From Ferrimonas balearica (GTDB lineage: Bacteria > Pseudomonadota > Gammaproteobacteria > Enterobacterales > Shewanellaceae): DNA of 64,000 nt. A program made the translations under genes and the position numbers. Position 1 is the stretch's first letter; the number at the start of each line of letters is the position of its first letter. The DNA lies in assembly GCF_019802085.1 (NCBI RefSeq), contig NZ_JAHVHV010000002.1:806001-870000 (forward strand), read 5' to 3'. Under the pieces are notes generated by a model that saw only the letters and a list, made by a program, of their open reading frames with translations, did no database searches and was not told where the DNA came from. Shown here in pieces: positions 50,940 to 59,956 of this stretch.

Positions 50940-51512
50940 TCAGAGCTGGCGGGTGGACTGCAGCATCGCCTCCAGCAGCTTGGTGGACTCGTCTTCCTTG
51001 AAGCGTTGCCAAAGCTCGCTGTCGCGATCCTGGCTGGCTTTGAGCGCCTCTTTCATGGTGCGCTCGTAGTCCGCCTCGCTCATGCCCACCAGGACATAGA
51101 GGGCGCCACTGGGGCTGGTGCGGGATTGGAGGATGCGGGCGCCGGACAGCGCCTGCTCGGTGACGTTGCGCGCGGCGGTCTCCACCAGGGTGTTGGTGGT
51201 CTCATCGCCGTTGCCGCCACTGGCCACTACGCTCTGGCGGAAGGTGGCGGCCACCCGGGTGCGAAACGCCTGGGCCATCTTGACCCGGCCATCGTTGGCG
51301 GCCACCTCTTTCATAAAGCCGATGCCGGCGGGGCTTTGCTTGGCGTAGCCGACGCCGGTCAGGGCGAAACCGGCCACCGGTTCATCGCACACCCAGCCGG
51401 GGGCCTGGGTCTGCGCCGCATCCGGGAAGGTGCAGGCCAGGGTCACTTCCTCGGTGGCGGCACAGCCGACCAGGGTGGCGCCCATCATCAGGGGCAGCAG
51501 CAGTTTTTTCAT
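50940..51512 (-). CDS. LPP20-family lipoprotein
   Basis: The 190-residue protein starts at ATG 51512 (GAGG upstream). The frame continues to 51629, but only this start yields a lipoprotein signal peptide, with lipobox LVGC (Cys17). It contains PGWVCDEPVAGFALTGVGYAKQSPAGIGF and ILQSRTSPSGALYVLVGM, the LPP20-type pattern of outer-membrane lipoproteins. It is probably co-transcribed with the MltC-like gene downstream, as similar lipoproteins often are with cell-wall enzymes. The function is unknown. Confidence 0.85.
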   Translation of the reverse strand: MKKLLLPLMMGATLVGCAATEEVTLACTFPDAAQTQAPGWVCDEPVAGFALTGVGYAKQSPAGIGFMKEVAANDGRVKMAQAFRTRVAATFRQSVVASGGNGDETTNTLVETAARNVTEQALSGARILQSRTSPSGALYVLVGMSEADYERTMKEALKASQDRDSELWQRFKEDESTKLLEAMLQSTRQL

Positions 51513-51625
51513 CGTCGTTTCCTCAGCGTGGTTGAATGGGGTGGGGCAGCCTCGCTCTGCAATGGGCACAGCAACATCATCAGGTTTCGCACCTGTGTCT
51601 CTCCCAAGAACGGTGGGCGGCGTCA

Positions 51626-52423
51626 TCAAAAGTAAGCGTTGAACTCGTAGCGGGTCAGCAGGGCCTCGGCCATATGGCTGTTGTCCAGTTCGCTCAGGCC
51701 ATAGAGGTTGGGGGCGTAGCGCTGGCGTACCGCCTCCAGGGCCTGGTGGCGGTCGTCCCCCTGTTCGAACACCAAGGTCTGATCCAGGGTGCCCAGGGCC
51801 TGGCTGAGTCCCGGAATGGGTTCGCCGTACTCGGTGATCCCCAGGTAGAGGTTGAGGTGCAGGCCGTCCGCCGCCAGGGGGTGGCGCTCGAGGAAGTAGA
51901 CCAGGTTGTGGTGGTCCAGCGAGAACCCCTCGTCGCGAAACGGCAGGCTGGCCAGGGGGGCCTCATCCAGTTCCATTGCGGTAAAGGGGATGGGCGGGGT
52001 AAAGGGCCCGGCGGCGCTGAACCGGTTGGCCAGGGGCAGGCTCTGCAGCAGGTAGCCGGCGATGCGCTCCTGCTCCACCTGCAGGATCAGCAAGAACTTG
52101 TCCTGTTTGTAGTAACGGTACTGCAGCTCGGGGGTTAATCGCGAGGCCTTGACCACCTGGGGGATCCCGAAAAGATTCTCGGCGTACTCCAGGTAGTTGC
52201 CCACATCCAGCTGGTCCAGCTGATCCAGCTCCACCTGGTGGGTGAAGTGGGCGATGGCGGTTTCGTACAAGCTGGTGGACAGCTCCTTGGTGTCGTTCCA
52301 GTTGCCGAAGGCGATCATCAGGCCCACGGCGTAGAGCAGGCCGGAGCGCAGCTTGCGCCAGCGGGGCGGCGCCTTAGAGGCGTTGCCCGTCACCGGGCCG
52401 GGGGTGTCGTCAGTCTGAGACAT
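51626..52423 (-). CDS. Unknown protein with one N-terminal membrane helix
   Basis: The 265-residue protein has a short polar cytoplasmic N-terminus, one membrane helix (about residues 27-42) and a long soluble domain with VGNYLEYAENLFGIPQVVKAS, YRYYKQDKFLLILQVEQERIAGYLLQ and LNLYLGITEYGEPI. The YxxxKFLL...V segment suggests a beta-rich periplasmic domain. I do not recognise the family with confidence. It lies 113 bases upstream of the LPP20 lipoprotein gene on the same strand and may belong to that cell-envelope group. Confidence 0.7.
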   Translation of the reverse strand: MSQTDDTPGPVTGNASKAPPRWRKLRSGLLYAVGLMIAFGNWNDTKELSTSLYETAIAHFTHQVELDQLDQLDVGNYLEYAENLFGIPQVVKASRLTPELQYRYYKQDKFLLILQVEQERIAGYLLQSLPLANRFSAAGPFTPPIPFTAMELDEAPLASLPFRDEGFSLDHHNLVYFLERHPLAADGLHLNLYLGITEYGEPIPGLSQALGTLDQTLVFEQGDDRHQALEAVRQRYAPNLYGLSELDNSHMAEALLTRYEFNAYF

Positions 52424-52590
52424 CCATATCTCTCATCGAATCGCTAAACGGTTAAAAGATATACCAGAAAGTTGCCAATATGTAACATGGCAATCGCCTT
52501 ACACTTTATGAGTGACTGTCCGTCTGGCCGGTGGCGTTGAGTTGCCCCTGGGGGGGAGTACAATGGCCGGCCGAGAACGAGGAGCGCGCG

Positions 52591-53100
52591 GTGGAACAAC
52601 ATCAAAAGTGGATGGCCCATGCCATGGCATTGGCCGAAAAGGCGGAGGCATTGGGCGAGGTGCCGGTAGGGGCGGTGCTGGTCCAGGGGGACCGGGTGAT
52701 CGCCGAGGGCTACAACCAGTCCATCACCAGCAACGACCCCAGTGCCCACGCGGAGATGCTCTGCCTGCGCGCCGCCGGCGAGGCGGTGAACAACTACCGT
52801 CTGCTGGACACCACCTTGTACGTCACCCTGGAGCCCTGCCCCATGTGCGCCGGTGCCCTGGTTCACGCCCGGGTCAGCACCCTGGTGTACGGTGCCTCGG
52901 ATCCCAAGACCGGCGCCTGCGGCTCGGTGATGGATCTGGTGCGCCATCCGGCGCTGAATCATCAACTGGAAGTGGTGGAAGGGGTGCTCTCCGAGCCCTG
53001 CGCGGCGCAACTAAGCGCCTTTTTCAAACGGCGCAGGGCGGAGAAGAAAGCCTTGAAACAGGCTCAAAGGGCGGAGTTGGACTCCGGGGAATCGGCCTGA
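52591..53100 (+). CDS. tadA: tRNA adenosine(34) deaminase
   Basis: The 169-residue enzyme makes inosine at the wobble position of tRNA-Arg(ACG). The zinc and catalytic motifs are SAHAEM (His-Ala-Glu) and LEPCPMCAGAL (PCxxC). The C-terminal FFKRRRAEKKALKQ is the usual basic tail. The start is GTG 52591, 6 bases after GAGGAG. An open frame from 52531 lacks a ribosome-binding site. In E. coli tadA lies next to mltF and purL. Here it is separated from mltF by a small convergent ORF. Confidence 0.95.
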   Translation: MEQHQKWMAHAMALAEKAEALGEVPVGAVLVQGDRVIAEGYNQSITSNDPSAHAEMLCLRAAGEAVNNYRLLDTTLYVTLEPCPMCAGALVHARVSTLVYGASDPKTGACGSVMDLVRHPALNHQLEVVEGVLSEPCAAQLSAFFKRRRAEKKALKQAQRAELDSGESA

Positions 53101-53219
53101 GCGGCAGTGAAGAGTTTTGCGCGGTGTACGATGCGCATATGGGTGCGTTTCCGAACCTGCCGGCGACGCTCCATCAAGCTGCTCAAGGCCTTGCGTCGAC
53201 GGTTCTGTTTTCTCGCCAT
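53064..53219 (-). CDS. Small, highly basic protein convergent with tadA
   Basis: This is a 51-residue ORF starting MARKQNRRRKALSSLMERRR, with over a quarter Arg plus Lys. A perfect AAGGAGG lies 8 bases before the ATG (5 before an adjacent in-frame GTG), which argues for translation. It has no cysteine or membrane helix. Its last 37 bases overlap the 3' end of tadA on the other strand, and no terminator lies between the two. The basic character suggests nucleic-acid or ribosome binding, an inference. I recognise no family. Confidence 0.6.
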   Translation of the reverse strand: MARKQNRRRKALSSLMERRRQVRKRTHMRIVHRAKLFTAAQADSPESNSAL

Positions 53220-53424
53220 CACGTTTGCCTCCTTATTCTTGTGGGACTGCAGTCGTTGTCGCAACGATGCTGGGTCACGATGACCCCGGGATGTCGGTAG
53301 GGTGACGCCTGGATGAACCCAAGCCCCCTACAGTGCAGTCGACACCCCACCATTAATGCTTAACCCGTTGTTATACGGGCGTCAAGTGAGCGGGCTTCAG
53401 AATGAGGGGGGATTGCGACCCGGG

Positions 53425-54849
53425 TCACTCCATGTGTTGCGCGGACTGGGACTCGATCACGCGATCCAGCCTGGATTGGCTGTCCAGCCAGATGAGGGTG
53501 TCGTAGTAGCGGCGGATGTTGTCGACGTAGTGGGCGGCTTCGTCGCCCCGGGCGTAGCCGTAGCGGGTGCTCTGGTAGTGCTTGCGCTGGCGCAGCAGCG
53601 GCAGGTACTGCTTCACGTCCAGCCAGCTGTTGGGATCCTTGCCGTGGCGCTCGGTGATCACCCGGGCGTCCTCCAGGTGGCCCAGACCGATGTTGTAGGC
53701 GGCCATGGCGAACCAGATCGCCTCCTCCTCGGGAATGCGGGGCGGCAATCGGGTGATCAGCTGCTGCAGGTATTCGCTGCCGCCGCGGATGCTCTGCTCC
53801 GGGTCGAGCCGGTTACTGATCCCCATCCGCTTGGCGGTGGACTGGGTCAGCATCATCATTCCGCGCACGCCGGTGGGGGAGCGGGCGTTGGGGTCCCAGT
53901 GGGACTCCTGGTAGCTGATGGCCGCCAGCTTGCGCCAGTCCAGGTCACCGGCGTAGCGCTCGAACAGCGGCTGGTAGCGGGGCAGGCGGGATTCGGCGGC
54001 GCGGATAAAGGCCCGGGTGTCGACGTAGTCAAAGCCCTGGACATGGCCAAAGTACTTCTCCTCCAACCGGGCCAGTCGGCCGTCGCGCATCTGGCTGTCC
54101 CAGAAATCCAGCAGATCACTGAACAGGGGGTTGGCGCTGTCCCGGGGCAGCGCCCAGGCCACCGACTGGGGCTCGCCGAGGCTCAGGGCCACCCGAAGCT
54201 CCGGGTGGTAGCGGCGGTTGACCGCCACCGAGGTGGAGTCGGCCAGGGTGTAGGCCAGGTGCCCCTCGGCCACCCGGGCCAGCAGCTCGTCGCTGTCAAA
54301 ATCCGTGGTTTCCGTCCAGCTCAGCCCGGGGTGTTCCTGCTTCAGTCGGTGCAGCAGCTCTACATGGCTGGCGCCCTTGGCCACCATCAGCTCCCCCTCC
54401 AGCGCGCCCAGGTCCCGGGGGCGGGGCTGACCGTTGCGGTACACCAGCTGGGAGCTGACCTCGTACAGCGGCGGGCCGAAGCGCCAGAAGTGCTGGCGAG
54501 CGGGGGTGGTGGTCAATCCGGCGGCCATCATCTGAACCCGGCCCGCCTCCAGGGCCTGAAACAGCTCTTCCAGGCTGTGGTAGGCGTGGATCTTGAGCGG
54601 CTTGCCCAGGTAGTCGGCGAACTCCGCCGCCAGGTCGTAATCGAAGCCGCTGGGGCCCTGGCCCATCACCATGTAGCTGGTGGGGCCGTAGAGGGTGCCC
54701 ACCGCCAAAACGCCGCTGTCCTCCTGGGGCTGGGGACGGGTCTGCGGCGGCGCCAGCTCGATGCAGCCGGACAATCCCGAGGCGAAAAGCAGCGGGCCAA
54801 GCAGGCAATTTCGGGTCCAGGTCCTAAACCGGTGTGTTCGTGTCATCAT
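53425..54849 (-). CDS. mltF: Membrane-bound lytic murein transglycosylase F
   Basis: The protein has about 474 residues. A lipoprotein-like N-terminus with LSGC is followed by a solute-binding-protein-type domain ([38 protein letters not shown] to about residue 265). The C-terminal SLT domain has Glu in SYQESHWDP, then [17 protein letters not shown] and [13 protein letters not shown]. This two-domain layout is specific to MltF (YfhD). Tandem ATG codons at 54849 and 54846 are the likely start. It is divergent from purL with a 95-base gap, the arrangement found in many gammaproteobacteria. Confidence 0.95.
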   Translation of the reverse strand: MMTRTHRFRTWTRNCLLGPLLFASGLSGCIELAPPQTRPQPQEDSGVLAVGTLYGPTSYMVMGQGPSGFDYDLAAEFADYLGKPLKIHAYHSLEELFQALEAGRVQMMAAGLTTTPARQHFWRFGPPLYEVSSQLVYRNGQPRPRDLGALEGELMVAKGASHVELLHRLKQEHPGLSWTETTDFDSDELLARVAEGHLAYTLADSTSVAVNRRYHPELRVALSLGEPQSVAWALPRDSANPLFSDLLDFWDSQMRDGRLARLEEKYFGHVQGFDYVDTRAFIRAAESRLPRYQPLFERYAGDLDWRKLAAISYQESHWDPNARSPTGVRGMMMLTQSTAKRMGISNRLDPEQSIRGGSEYLQQLITRLPPRIPEEEAIWFAMAAYNIGLGHLEDARVITERHGKDPNSWLDVKQYLPLLRQRKHYQSTRYGYARGDEAAHYVDNIRRYYDTLIWLDSQSRLDRVIESQSAQHME

Positions 54850-54865
54850 CCTGATTGACTGAGGG

Positions 54866-54893
54866 TGTTTTAGGCAGGGCTTTTCTCTATAAT
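54866..54893 (+). promoter_or_regulatory. Probable promoter of purL
   Basis: A perfect -10 TATAAT lies at 54888-54893, with a weak -35 (TGTTTT at 54866-54871) 16 bases upstream. I see no good PurR box between it and the start codon. Confidence 0.5.
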
Positions 54894-54944
54894 AGCGCCA
54901 CCTCAACCATACCCTGCATCATAACAATATTAAGGTGAACCGAC

Positions 54945-57900
54945 GTGATTGAGATCCTTCGCGGTGCTCCGGCATTATCCGCGTTCCGGGTCAACAAGCT
55001 GATGCAAGCTTGCCGAGACGCCCAACTGCCCGTCACAGACCTCTACGCTGAATACACGCACTTCGCCCATCTTTCCGCTCCCCTGTCCGAGCAACACGCC
55101 CAGCAACTGGCCCAGATCCTGACCTATGGTCCCCGCATGGAGGAGCATACCCCGGAAGGCACCCTGCTGCTGGTGGTGCCCCGTCCGGGCACCATCTCAC
55201 CCTGGGCCTCCAAGGCCACCGACATCGCCAAGAACTGCGGTCTGTCGGAGGTGAAGCGCCTGGAGCGTGGCCTGGCCTGGTACGTCAAACTGGAGCGCAC
55301 CCTGACCGACGCGGAGCAGAAAGCCCTGCTGGCGCTGGTCCACGATCGCATGGTCGAAGCGGTGCTGCCAAGCTTTGACGACGCCAAGGTGCTGTTCGAG
55401 GCCGCCGAGCCCAAGCCCTTCACCAGCGTCGACATTCTCGGCGGTGGCCGGGCGGCGCTGGCCGAGGCCAACGTCAAGCTGGGGCTGGCCCTGGCCGAGG
55501 ACGAGATCGACTACCTGGTGACCAACTTCCAGGCCCTCGGTCGCAATCCCAACGACATCGAGCTCTACATGTTCGCCCAGGCCAACTCCGAGCACTGTCG
55601 TCACAAGATCTTCAACGCCGACTGGACCATCGACGGCGAAAAGCAGCCCAAGTCGCTGTTCAAGATGATCAAGAACACCTTCGAAGTGACCCCGGAAGAG
55701 ACCCTGTCCGCCTACAAGGACAACGCCGCGGTGATGACCGGCTCCCACGCCGGCCGCTTCTTCCCCGACGCCGACGGCGTCTACCGCTACCATCAGGAGC
55801 CGGTCCACATCCTGATGAAGGTGGAAACCCACAACCACCCCACCGCCATCTCCCCCTACCCGGGCGCCGCCACCGGCTCCGGCGGTGAGATCCGCGATGA
55901 GGGCGCCACCGGTCGCGGCTCCAAGCCCAAGGCCGGCCTGACCGGCTTCACCGTCTCCAACCTGAAGATCCCCGGCTTCGAGCAGCCCTGGGAGCAGGAG
56001 TACGGCAAGCCCGACCGCATCGTCTCCGCCCTGGACATCATGATCGAGGGTCCCCTGGGGGGCGCGGCGTTCAACAACGAATTCGGCCGTCCGGCCCTGA
56101 ACGGCTACTTCCGCACCTACGAGCAGCAGGTCCAGAGCTTTAACGGCGCCGAGGTGCGCGGTTACCACAAGCCCATCATGCTGGCCGGCGGCTTCGGCAA
56201 CATCCGCGAGGATCACGTCCAGAAGGGCGAGATCCCGGTGGGCGCCAAGCTCATCGTACTGGGTGGCCCGGCGATGAACATCGGCCTGGGCGGCGGCGCG
56301 GCCTCCTCCATGGCCTCCGGTCAATCCTCCGAGGACCTGGACTTCGCCTCCGTTCAGCGGGACAACCCGGAGATCGAGCGTCGCTGCCAGGAGGTGATCG
56401 ATCGCTGCTGGCAGATGGGCGACGACAACCCCATCGCCTTTATCCACGACGTCGGCGCCGGTGGCCTCTCCAACGCCATGCCGGAGCTGGTGGACGACGG
56501 CGGCCGCGGCGGCCGCTTCCAGCTGCGGGATGTGCCCAGCGACGAGCCGGGCATGAGCCCGTTGGAGCTGTGGTGTAACGAGTCCCAGGAGCGTTACGTG
56601 ATGGCGGTGGCCCCGGAGAACCTGGCCACCTTCGACGCCATCTGTCAGCGTGAGCGCGCGCCCTACGCGGTCATCGGTGAAGCCACCGAGGAGCGCCACC
56701 TGACCCTGGAGGACAGCCACTTCGGCAACAACCCCATCGACATGCCGATGGAGGTGCTGCTGGGCAAGGCACCCAAGATGCACCGGGACGTGGCCTCCGC
56801 CAAGAGCGACGCCCCGACCCTGGCACTGGGCGACGTCAGTGTTCAGGACGCCATCCGCCGGGTACTGCGTCTGCCGGCGGTGGCCGAAAAGACCTTCCTG
56901 ATCACCATCGGCGACCGTACCGTCACCGGCCTGGTGGCCCGCGACCAGATGGTCGGCCCCTGGCAGGTGCCGGTGGCCAACGCCGCGGTGACCACCGCCA
57001 CCCTGGACACCTACCAGGGCGAAGCCATGGCGATGGGCGAGCGCACCCCGCTGGCGCTGATCAACTTCGGCGCCTCCGCCCGCATGGCGGTGGGTGAAGC
57101 CCTGACCAACCTGGCTTCGGCCCATGTCGGTGCCCTCAAGCACGTCAAGCTGTCCGCCAACTGGATGTCTGCCGCCGGTCACCCCGGTGAAGACGCCGGC
57201 CTGTACGAGGCGGTGAAGGCCGTGGGCGAGGAGCTGTGTCCGACCCTGGGGATCACCATCCCGGTGGGCAAGGACTCCATGTCCATGAAGACCGCCTGGG
57301 AGCAGGACGGCGAGCAAAAGGCCGTCACCGCGCCGATGTCGCTGGTGATCACCGCCTTTGGCCGGGTAGAAGACGTTCGCAACACCGTCACCCCGCAGCT
57401 GCGCAACGACCTGGGCGACTCCGAACTGCTGTTCATCGACCTGGGGGCTGGCAAGCAGCGCCTGGGGGGCTCCGCCCTGGCCCAGGTCTACAACCAGCTG
57501 GGTAACGAAGCGCCGGACGTGGACAGCGCCGAGCGGCTCAAGGGCTTCTGGCACGCCATCCAGCAGCTGTCTGCCGAGCAGAAGCTGATCGCCTACCACG
57601 ATAAGGGCGACGGCGGTCTGCTGGTGACCCTGGCGGAGATGGCCTTCGCCGGTAAGCAGGGCATCGACGTGGACCTGGCCGGCCTGGGTGACGACGCCCT
57701 GGCCCTGCTGTTCAACGAAGAGCTGGGTGCCGTGGTGCAGATCCGCAAGGACGACCGCGCTGCGGTGGACGCCATCCTGGCGGCCAACGGCCTGACCGAC
57801 TGCAGCCACGCCATCGGCGGCCTGACCAACGAAGACAGCATCACCATCCGTCAGGGTGAGGCCGTGCTGGTTCAGGAGTCCCGTACCGAGCTGCGCACCA

Positions 57901-58838
57901 TCTGGGGTGAGACCACCTTCCAGATGCAGTCCCTGCGTGACAACCCGGAGTGCGCCCAAGAGGAGCACGCCGCCAAGCAGGACGCCGAGGATCCGGGTCT
58001 GTTCGCCAAGCTGAGCTTCGACCCCGCCGAGGACATCGCCGCCCCCTACATCGCCAAGGGCAGCGCGCCCAAGGTGGCGGTGCTGCGGGAGCAGGGGGTC
58101 AACTCCCACGTGGAGATGGCCGCCGCCTTCGACCGGGCCGGTTTCGAAGCCATCGACGTGCACATGTCCGACATCCTCGAGGGTCGCCTGACCCTGGAGC
58201 AGTTCCAGGCCCTGGTGGCCTGTGGTGGCTTCTCCTACGGGGACGTGCTGGGCGCCGGTGAGGGCTGGGCCAAGTCCATCCTGTTCAACGACCGGGCCCG
58301 GGAGCAGTTCCAGGGCTTCTTCGAGCGCGCCGACACCCTGTCTCTGGGGGTGTGCAACGGCTGCCAGATGCTCTCCAACCTGAAGAGCATCATCCCCGGC
58401 TCCGAGCACTGGCCGCACTTCGTGCGCAACCGCTCCGAGCGGTTCGAAGCTCGCTTCTCTTTGGTGGAAGTGCAGGAATCTCCCTCCGCCTTCCTGGGCG
58501 GCATGGCCGGCTCCATCATGCCCATCGCCGTGTCCCACGGTGAGGGTCGGGCGGAGTTTGCCAACCTGGAGGCCTTCCAGGCGACGGACAACTCCGGCAC
58601 CGTGGCCCTGCGCTACCTGAACCACCGCGGTCAGATCGCCACCCAGTACCCGGCCAACCCCAACGGCTCGCCGGCGGGGATCACCGGCCTGACCACCACC
58701 GACGGGCGCGCCACCATCATGATGCCGCACCCGGAGCGGGTGTTCCGCAGCGTGGCCAACTCCTGGCACCCGGACCACTGGGGCGAGGACAGCCCGTGGA
58801 TGCGGATGTTCCGCAGCGCCCGGGTCACCCTGGGTTAA
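54945..58838 (+). CDS. purL: Phosphoribosylformylglycinamidine synthase
   Basis: The 1297-residue enzyme is the large single-chain form, close to the usual 1295. It catalyses step four of purine synthesis (FGAR to FGAM). It has the N-terminal PurS-like part, the linker, and two AIR-synthase-type halves, with the ATP-site segments [28 protein letters not shown] and later [16 protein letters not shown]. The C-terminal glutaminase has Cys in [10 protein letters not shown] and His/Glu in MPHPERVFR. The start is GTG 54945 with AAGGTG 7 bases upstream. A terminator follows. Confidence 0.98.
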   Translation: MIEILRGAPALSAFRVNKLMQACRDAQLPVTDLYAEYTHFAHLSAPLSEQHAQQLAQILTYGPRMEEHTPEGTLLLVVPRPGTISPWASKATDIAKNCGLSEVKRLERGLAWYVKLERTLTDAEQKALLALVHDRMVEAVLPSFDDAKVLFEAAEPKPFTSVDILGGGRAALAEANVKLGLALAEDEIDYLVTNFQALGRNPNDIELYMFAQANSEHCRHKIFNADWTIDGEKQPKSLFKMIKNTFEVTPEETLSAYKDNAAVMTGSHAGRFFPDADGVYRYHQEPVHILMKVETHNHPTAISPYPGAATGSGGEIRDEGATGRGSKPKAGLTGFTVSNLKIPGFEQPWEQEYGKPDRIVSALDIMIEGPLGGAAFNNEFGRPALNGYFRTYEQQVQSFNGAEVRGYHKPIMLAGGFGNIREDHVQKGEIPVGAKLIVLGGPAMNIGLGGGAASSMASGQSSEDLDFASVQRDNPEIERRCQEVIDRCWQMGDDNPIAFIHDVGAGGLSNAMPELVDDGGRGGRFQLRDVPSDEPGMSPLELWCNESQERYVMAVAPENLATFDAICQRERAPYAVIGEATEERHLTLEDSHFGNNPIDMPMEVLLGKAPKMHRDVASAKSDAPTLALGDVSVQDAIRRVLRLPAVAEKTFLITIGDRTVTGLVARDQMVGPWQVPVANAAVTTATLDTYQGEAMAMGERTPLALINFGASARMAVGEALTNLASAHVGALKHVKLSANWMSAAGHPGEDAGLYEAVKAVGEELCPTLGITIPVGKDSMSMKTAWEQDGEQKAVTAPMSLVITAFGRVEDVRNTVTPQLRNDLGDSELLFIDLGAGKQRLGGSALAQVYNQLGNEAPDVDSAERLKGFWHAIQQLSAEQKLIAYHDKGDGGLLVTLAEMAFAGKQGIDVDLAGLGDDALALLFNEELGAVVQIRKDDRAAVDAILAANGLTDCSHAIGGLTNEDSITIRQGEAVLVQESRTELRTIWGETTFQMQSLRDNPECAQEEHAAKQDAEDPGLFAKLSFDPAEDIAAPYIAKGSAPKVAVLREQGVNSHVEMAAAFDRAGFEAIDVHMSDILEGRLTLEQFQALVACGGFSYGDVLGAGEGWAKSILFNDRAREQFQGFFERADTLSLGVCNGCQMLSNLKSIIPGSEHWPHFVRNRSERFEARFSLVEVQESPSAFLGGMAGSIMPIAVSHGEGRAEFANLEAFQATDNSGTVALRYLNHRGQIATQYPANPNGSPAGITGLTTTDGRATIMMPHPERVFRSVANSWHPDHWGEDSPWMRMFRSARVTLG

Positions 58839-58850
58839 GCCTCAGTCCCG

Positions 58851-58879
58851 AAAAAAGCCCCGCAGTGCGGGGCTTTTTT
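58851..58879. terminator. Bidirectional terminator after purL
   Basis: The stem AAAAAAGCCCCGC pairs with GCGGGGCTTTTTT around loop AGT, with T runs on both strands. It lies between purL and the convergent methyltransferase-like gene. Confidence 0.92.
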
Positions 58880-58885
58880 TATGGC

Positions 58886-59620
58886 TTACAGCAGGGCAAT
58901 TTGGGCGCTGCCCTGGCTCCAGTTGGGCAGGGCGGCGGGGGGCAGTCGGGTGAGCAGCTCGGTGACCCCGGGCAGTTGGCCCAGGTCCTGGCGCAGGGTT
59001 TCGCGCCGGCTGGGATCGCCGGTGGCACCGCAGAAGCGGCGTCCGGCCGTGAGGCTGGCCTCGGCGATCTCACTGCCCTGAAGGAAGGGATCGATCACCA
59101 GCTGCTGGGGCGCGGAGCTTTGCTCCAGCAACAGGGCGATCAGGGCCGGGGGCAGGGTGCCGTCCTCGGCGGGGTAGCTCAGCAGGTTGCTGACTCTGGG
59201 ATCGCTCACCGGCCGGTGCCCCTTCTCGAACAGGCAGATCCAGCCCAGTTGGGGCCGGTAGTGACGGCCGGGACGGCTGCGCTGCTGATCCCACACCAGC
59301 ACCGTCTGAAAGCGGAAGCCGGCGGCCTGGGCCAGGGGTTTGACCACGAACAGGTCCTCCTGGCTGCAGAACAGGTAGAAGTGGCTGTCGGGCTTGAGCA
59401 CCCGGTAGAGCTGCTCAAACAGCCCCGGGTGGGGATCATTGGGGAAGATGGCGAACCACTGGTTGCGGGCGGAGCGGGCGTTTTTGAGCTCGGTGGCCAC
59501 CGCCAGATCCGACTGGCGCCGCCGGGGCGGCAACCGAGTGAGCACCAGATCCACCGAATGGCGGCCCAGGGATTGGAGCCAGGGGACGGCCCCGGCGTCG
59601 CTCAGTTGAAAGGTGCTCAT
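58886..59620 (-). CDS. SOS-controlled protein with a degenerate DNA-methyltransferase fold
   Basis: The 244-residue protein resembles N4/N6 amino-methyltransferases. Its order is a motif-IV region first (VDLVLTRLPP, about residues 23-32), a middle part with LYRVLKPDSHFYLFC, and a motif-I region last (VIDPFLQGSEIAEA then GRRFCG, about 175-200). The catalytic (D/N/S)PP(Y/W) is replaced by RLPPR, and the SAM loop FxGxG by FLQGS. It may therefore bind DNA or protein without methylating. There is no target-recognition insert or nearby restriction gene. Two perfect LexA boxes overlap its promoter, so SOS induction is expected. GGAG lies 6 bases before the ATG. Confidence 0.7.
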   Translation of the reverse strand: MSTFQLSDAGAVPWLQSLGRHSVDLVLTRLPPRRRQSDLAVATELKNARSARNQWFAIFPNDPHPGLFEQLYRVLKPDSHFYLFCSQEDLFVVKPLAQAAGFRFQTVLVWDQQRSRPGRHYRPQLGWICLFEKGHRPVSDPRVSNLLSYPAEDGTLPPALIALLLEQSSAPQQLVIDPFLQGSEIAEASLTAGRRFCGATGDPSRRETLRQDLGQLPGVTELLTRLPPAALPNWSQGSAQIALL

Positions 59621-59634
59621 GGCCCACTCCGAAA

Positions 59635-59650
59635 CTGTATATGAATACAG
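59635..59650. promoter_or_regulatory. LexA box 1
   Basis: CTGTATATGAATACAG is a perfect CTGT-N8-ACAG SOS box. It lies 15 bases upstream of the methyltransferase-like start codon, over the predicted transcript leader. Confidence 0.9.
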
Positions 59651-59652
59651 TG

Positions 59653-59668
59653 CTGTTTATATATACAG
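59653..59668. promoter_or_regulatory. LexA box 2
   Basis: CTGTTTATATATACAG is a second perfect CTGT-N8-ACAG box. Its centre is 18 bases from that of box 1, and it overlaps the -10 element. Tandem boxes at this spacing are typical of tightly repressed SOS genes. Confidence 0.92.
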
Positions 59669-59684
59669 TTTTGTTCCGGGTCAA
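59656..59684 (-). promoter_or_regulatory. Sigma-70 promoter under LexA control
   Basis: On the minus strand TTGACC (-35, 59679-59684) and TATAAA (-10, 59656-59661) are separated by the ideal 17 bases. The -10 lies inside LexA box 2, and the start point would fall between the two boxes. The rest of the gap up to 59956 shows nothing recognisable. Confidence 0.82.
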
Positions 59685-59956
59685 GGGATTTACCCGCTAC
59701 ACGGCACCGGAATTTGACGCCCCCATTGGCTCAAGCCGTCGTGGGTGATGGCCACAGCGGGCTTGCTGGCGCCGAGCGGCATCCTCTGCCGCGCAGTATG
59801 TGTCCAGGCTATGTGGCCATACCTCTTTTGGCTCAACGCAACTTTCGTCCCCGGCCGCCATGGCGAATAGTCCCGAGTGTCGATTTGGCAGGAAGATAAG
59901 TGGACAAAACACGCTTACGTGGTCAGTTCCGCCAATCCCAACACCAAGGATTTGGA

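Noticed and set aside
55197-58778. A 1193-codon minus-strand open frame opposite purL
   Set aside because: Antisense shadow of a GC-rich gene. Composition is unlike real proteins of this genome.
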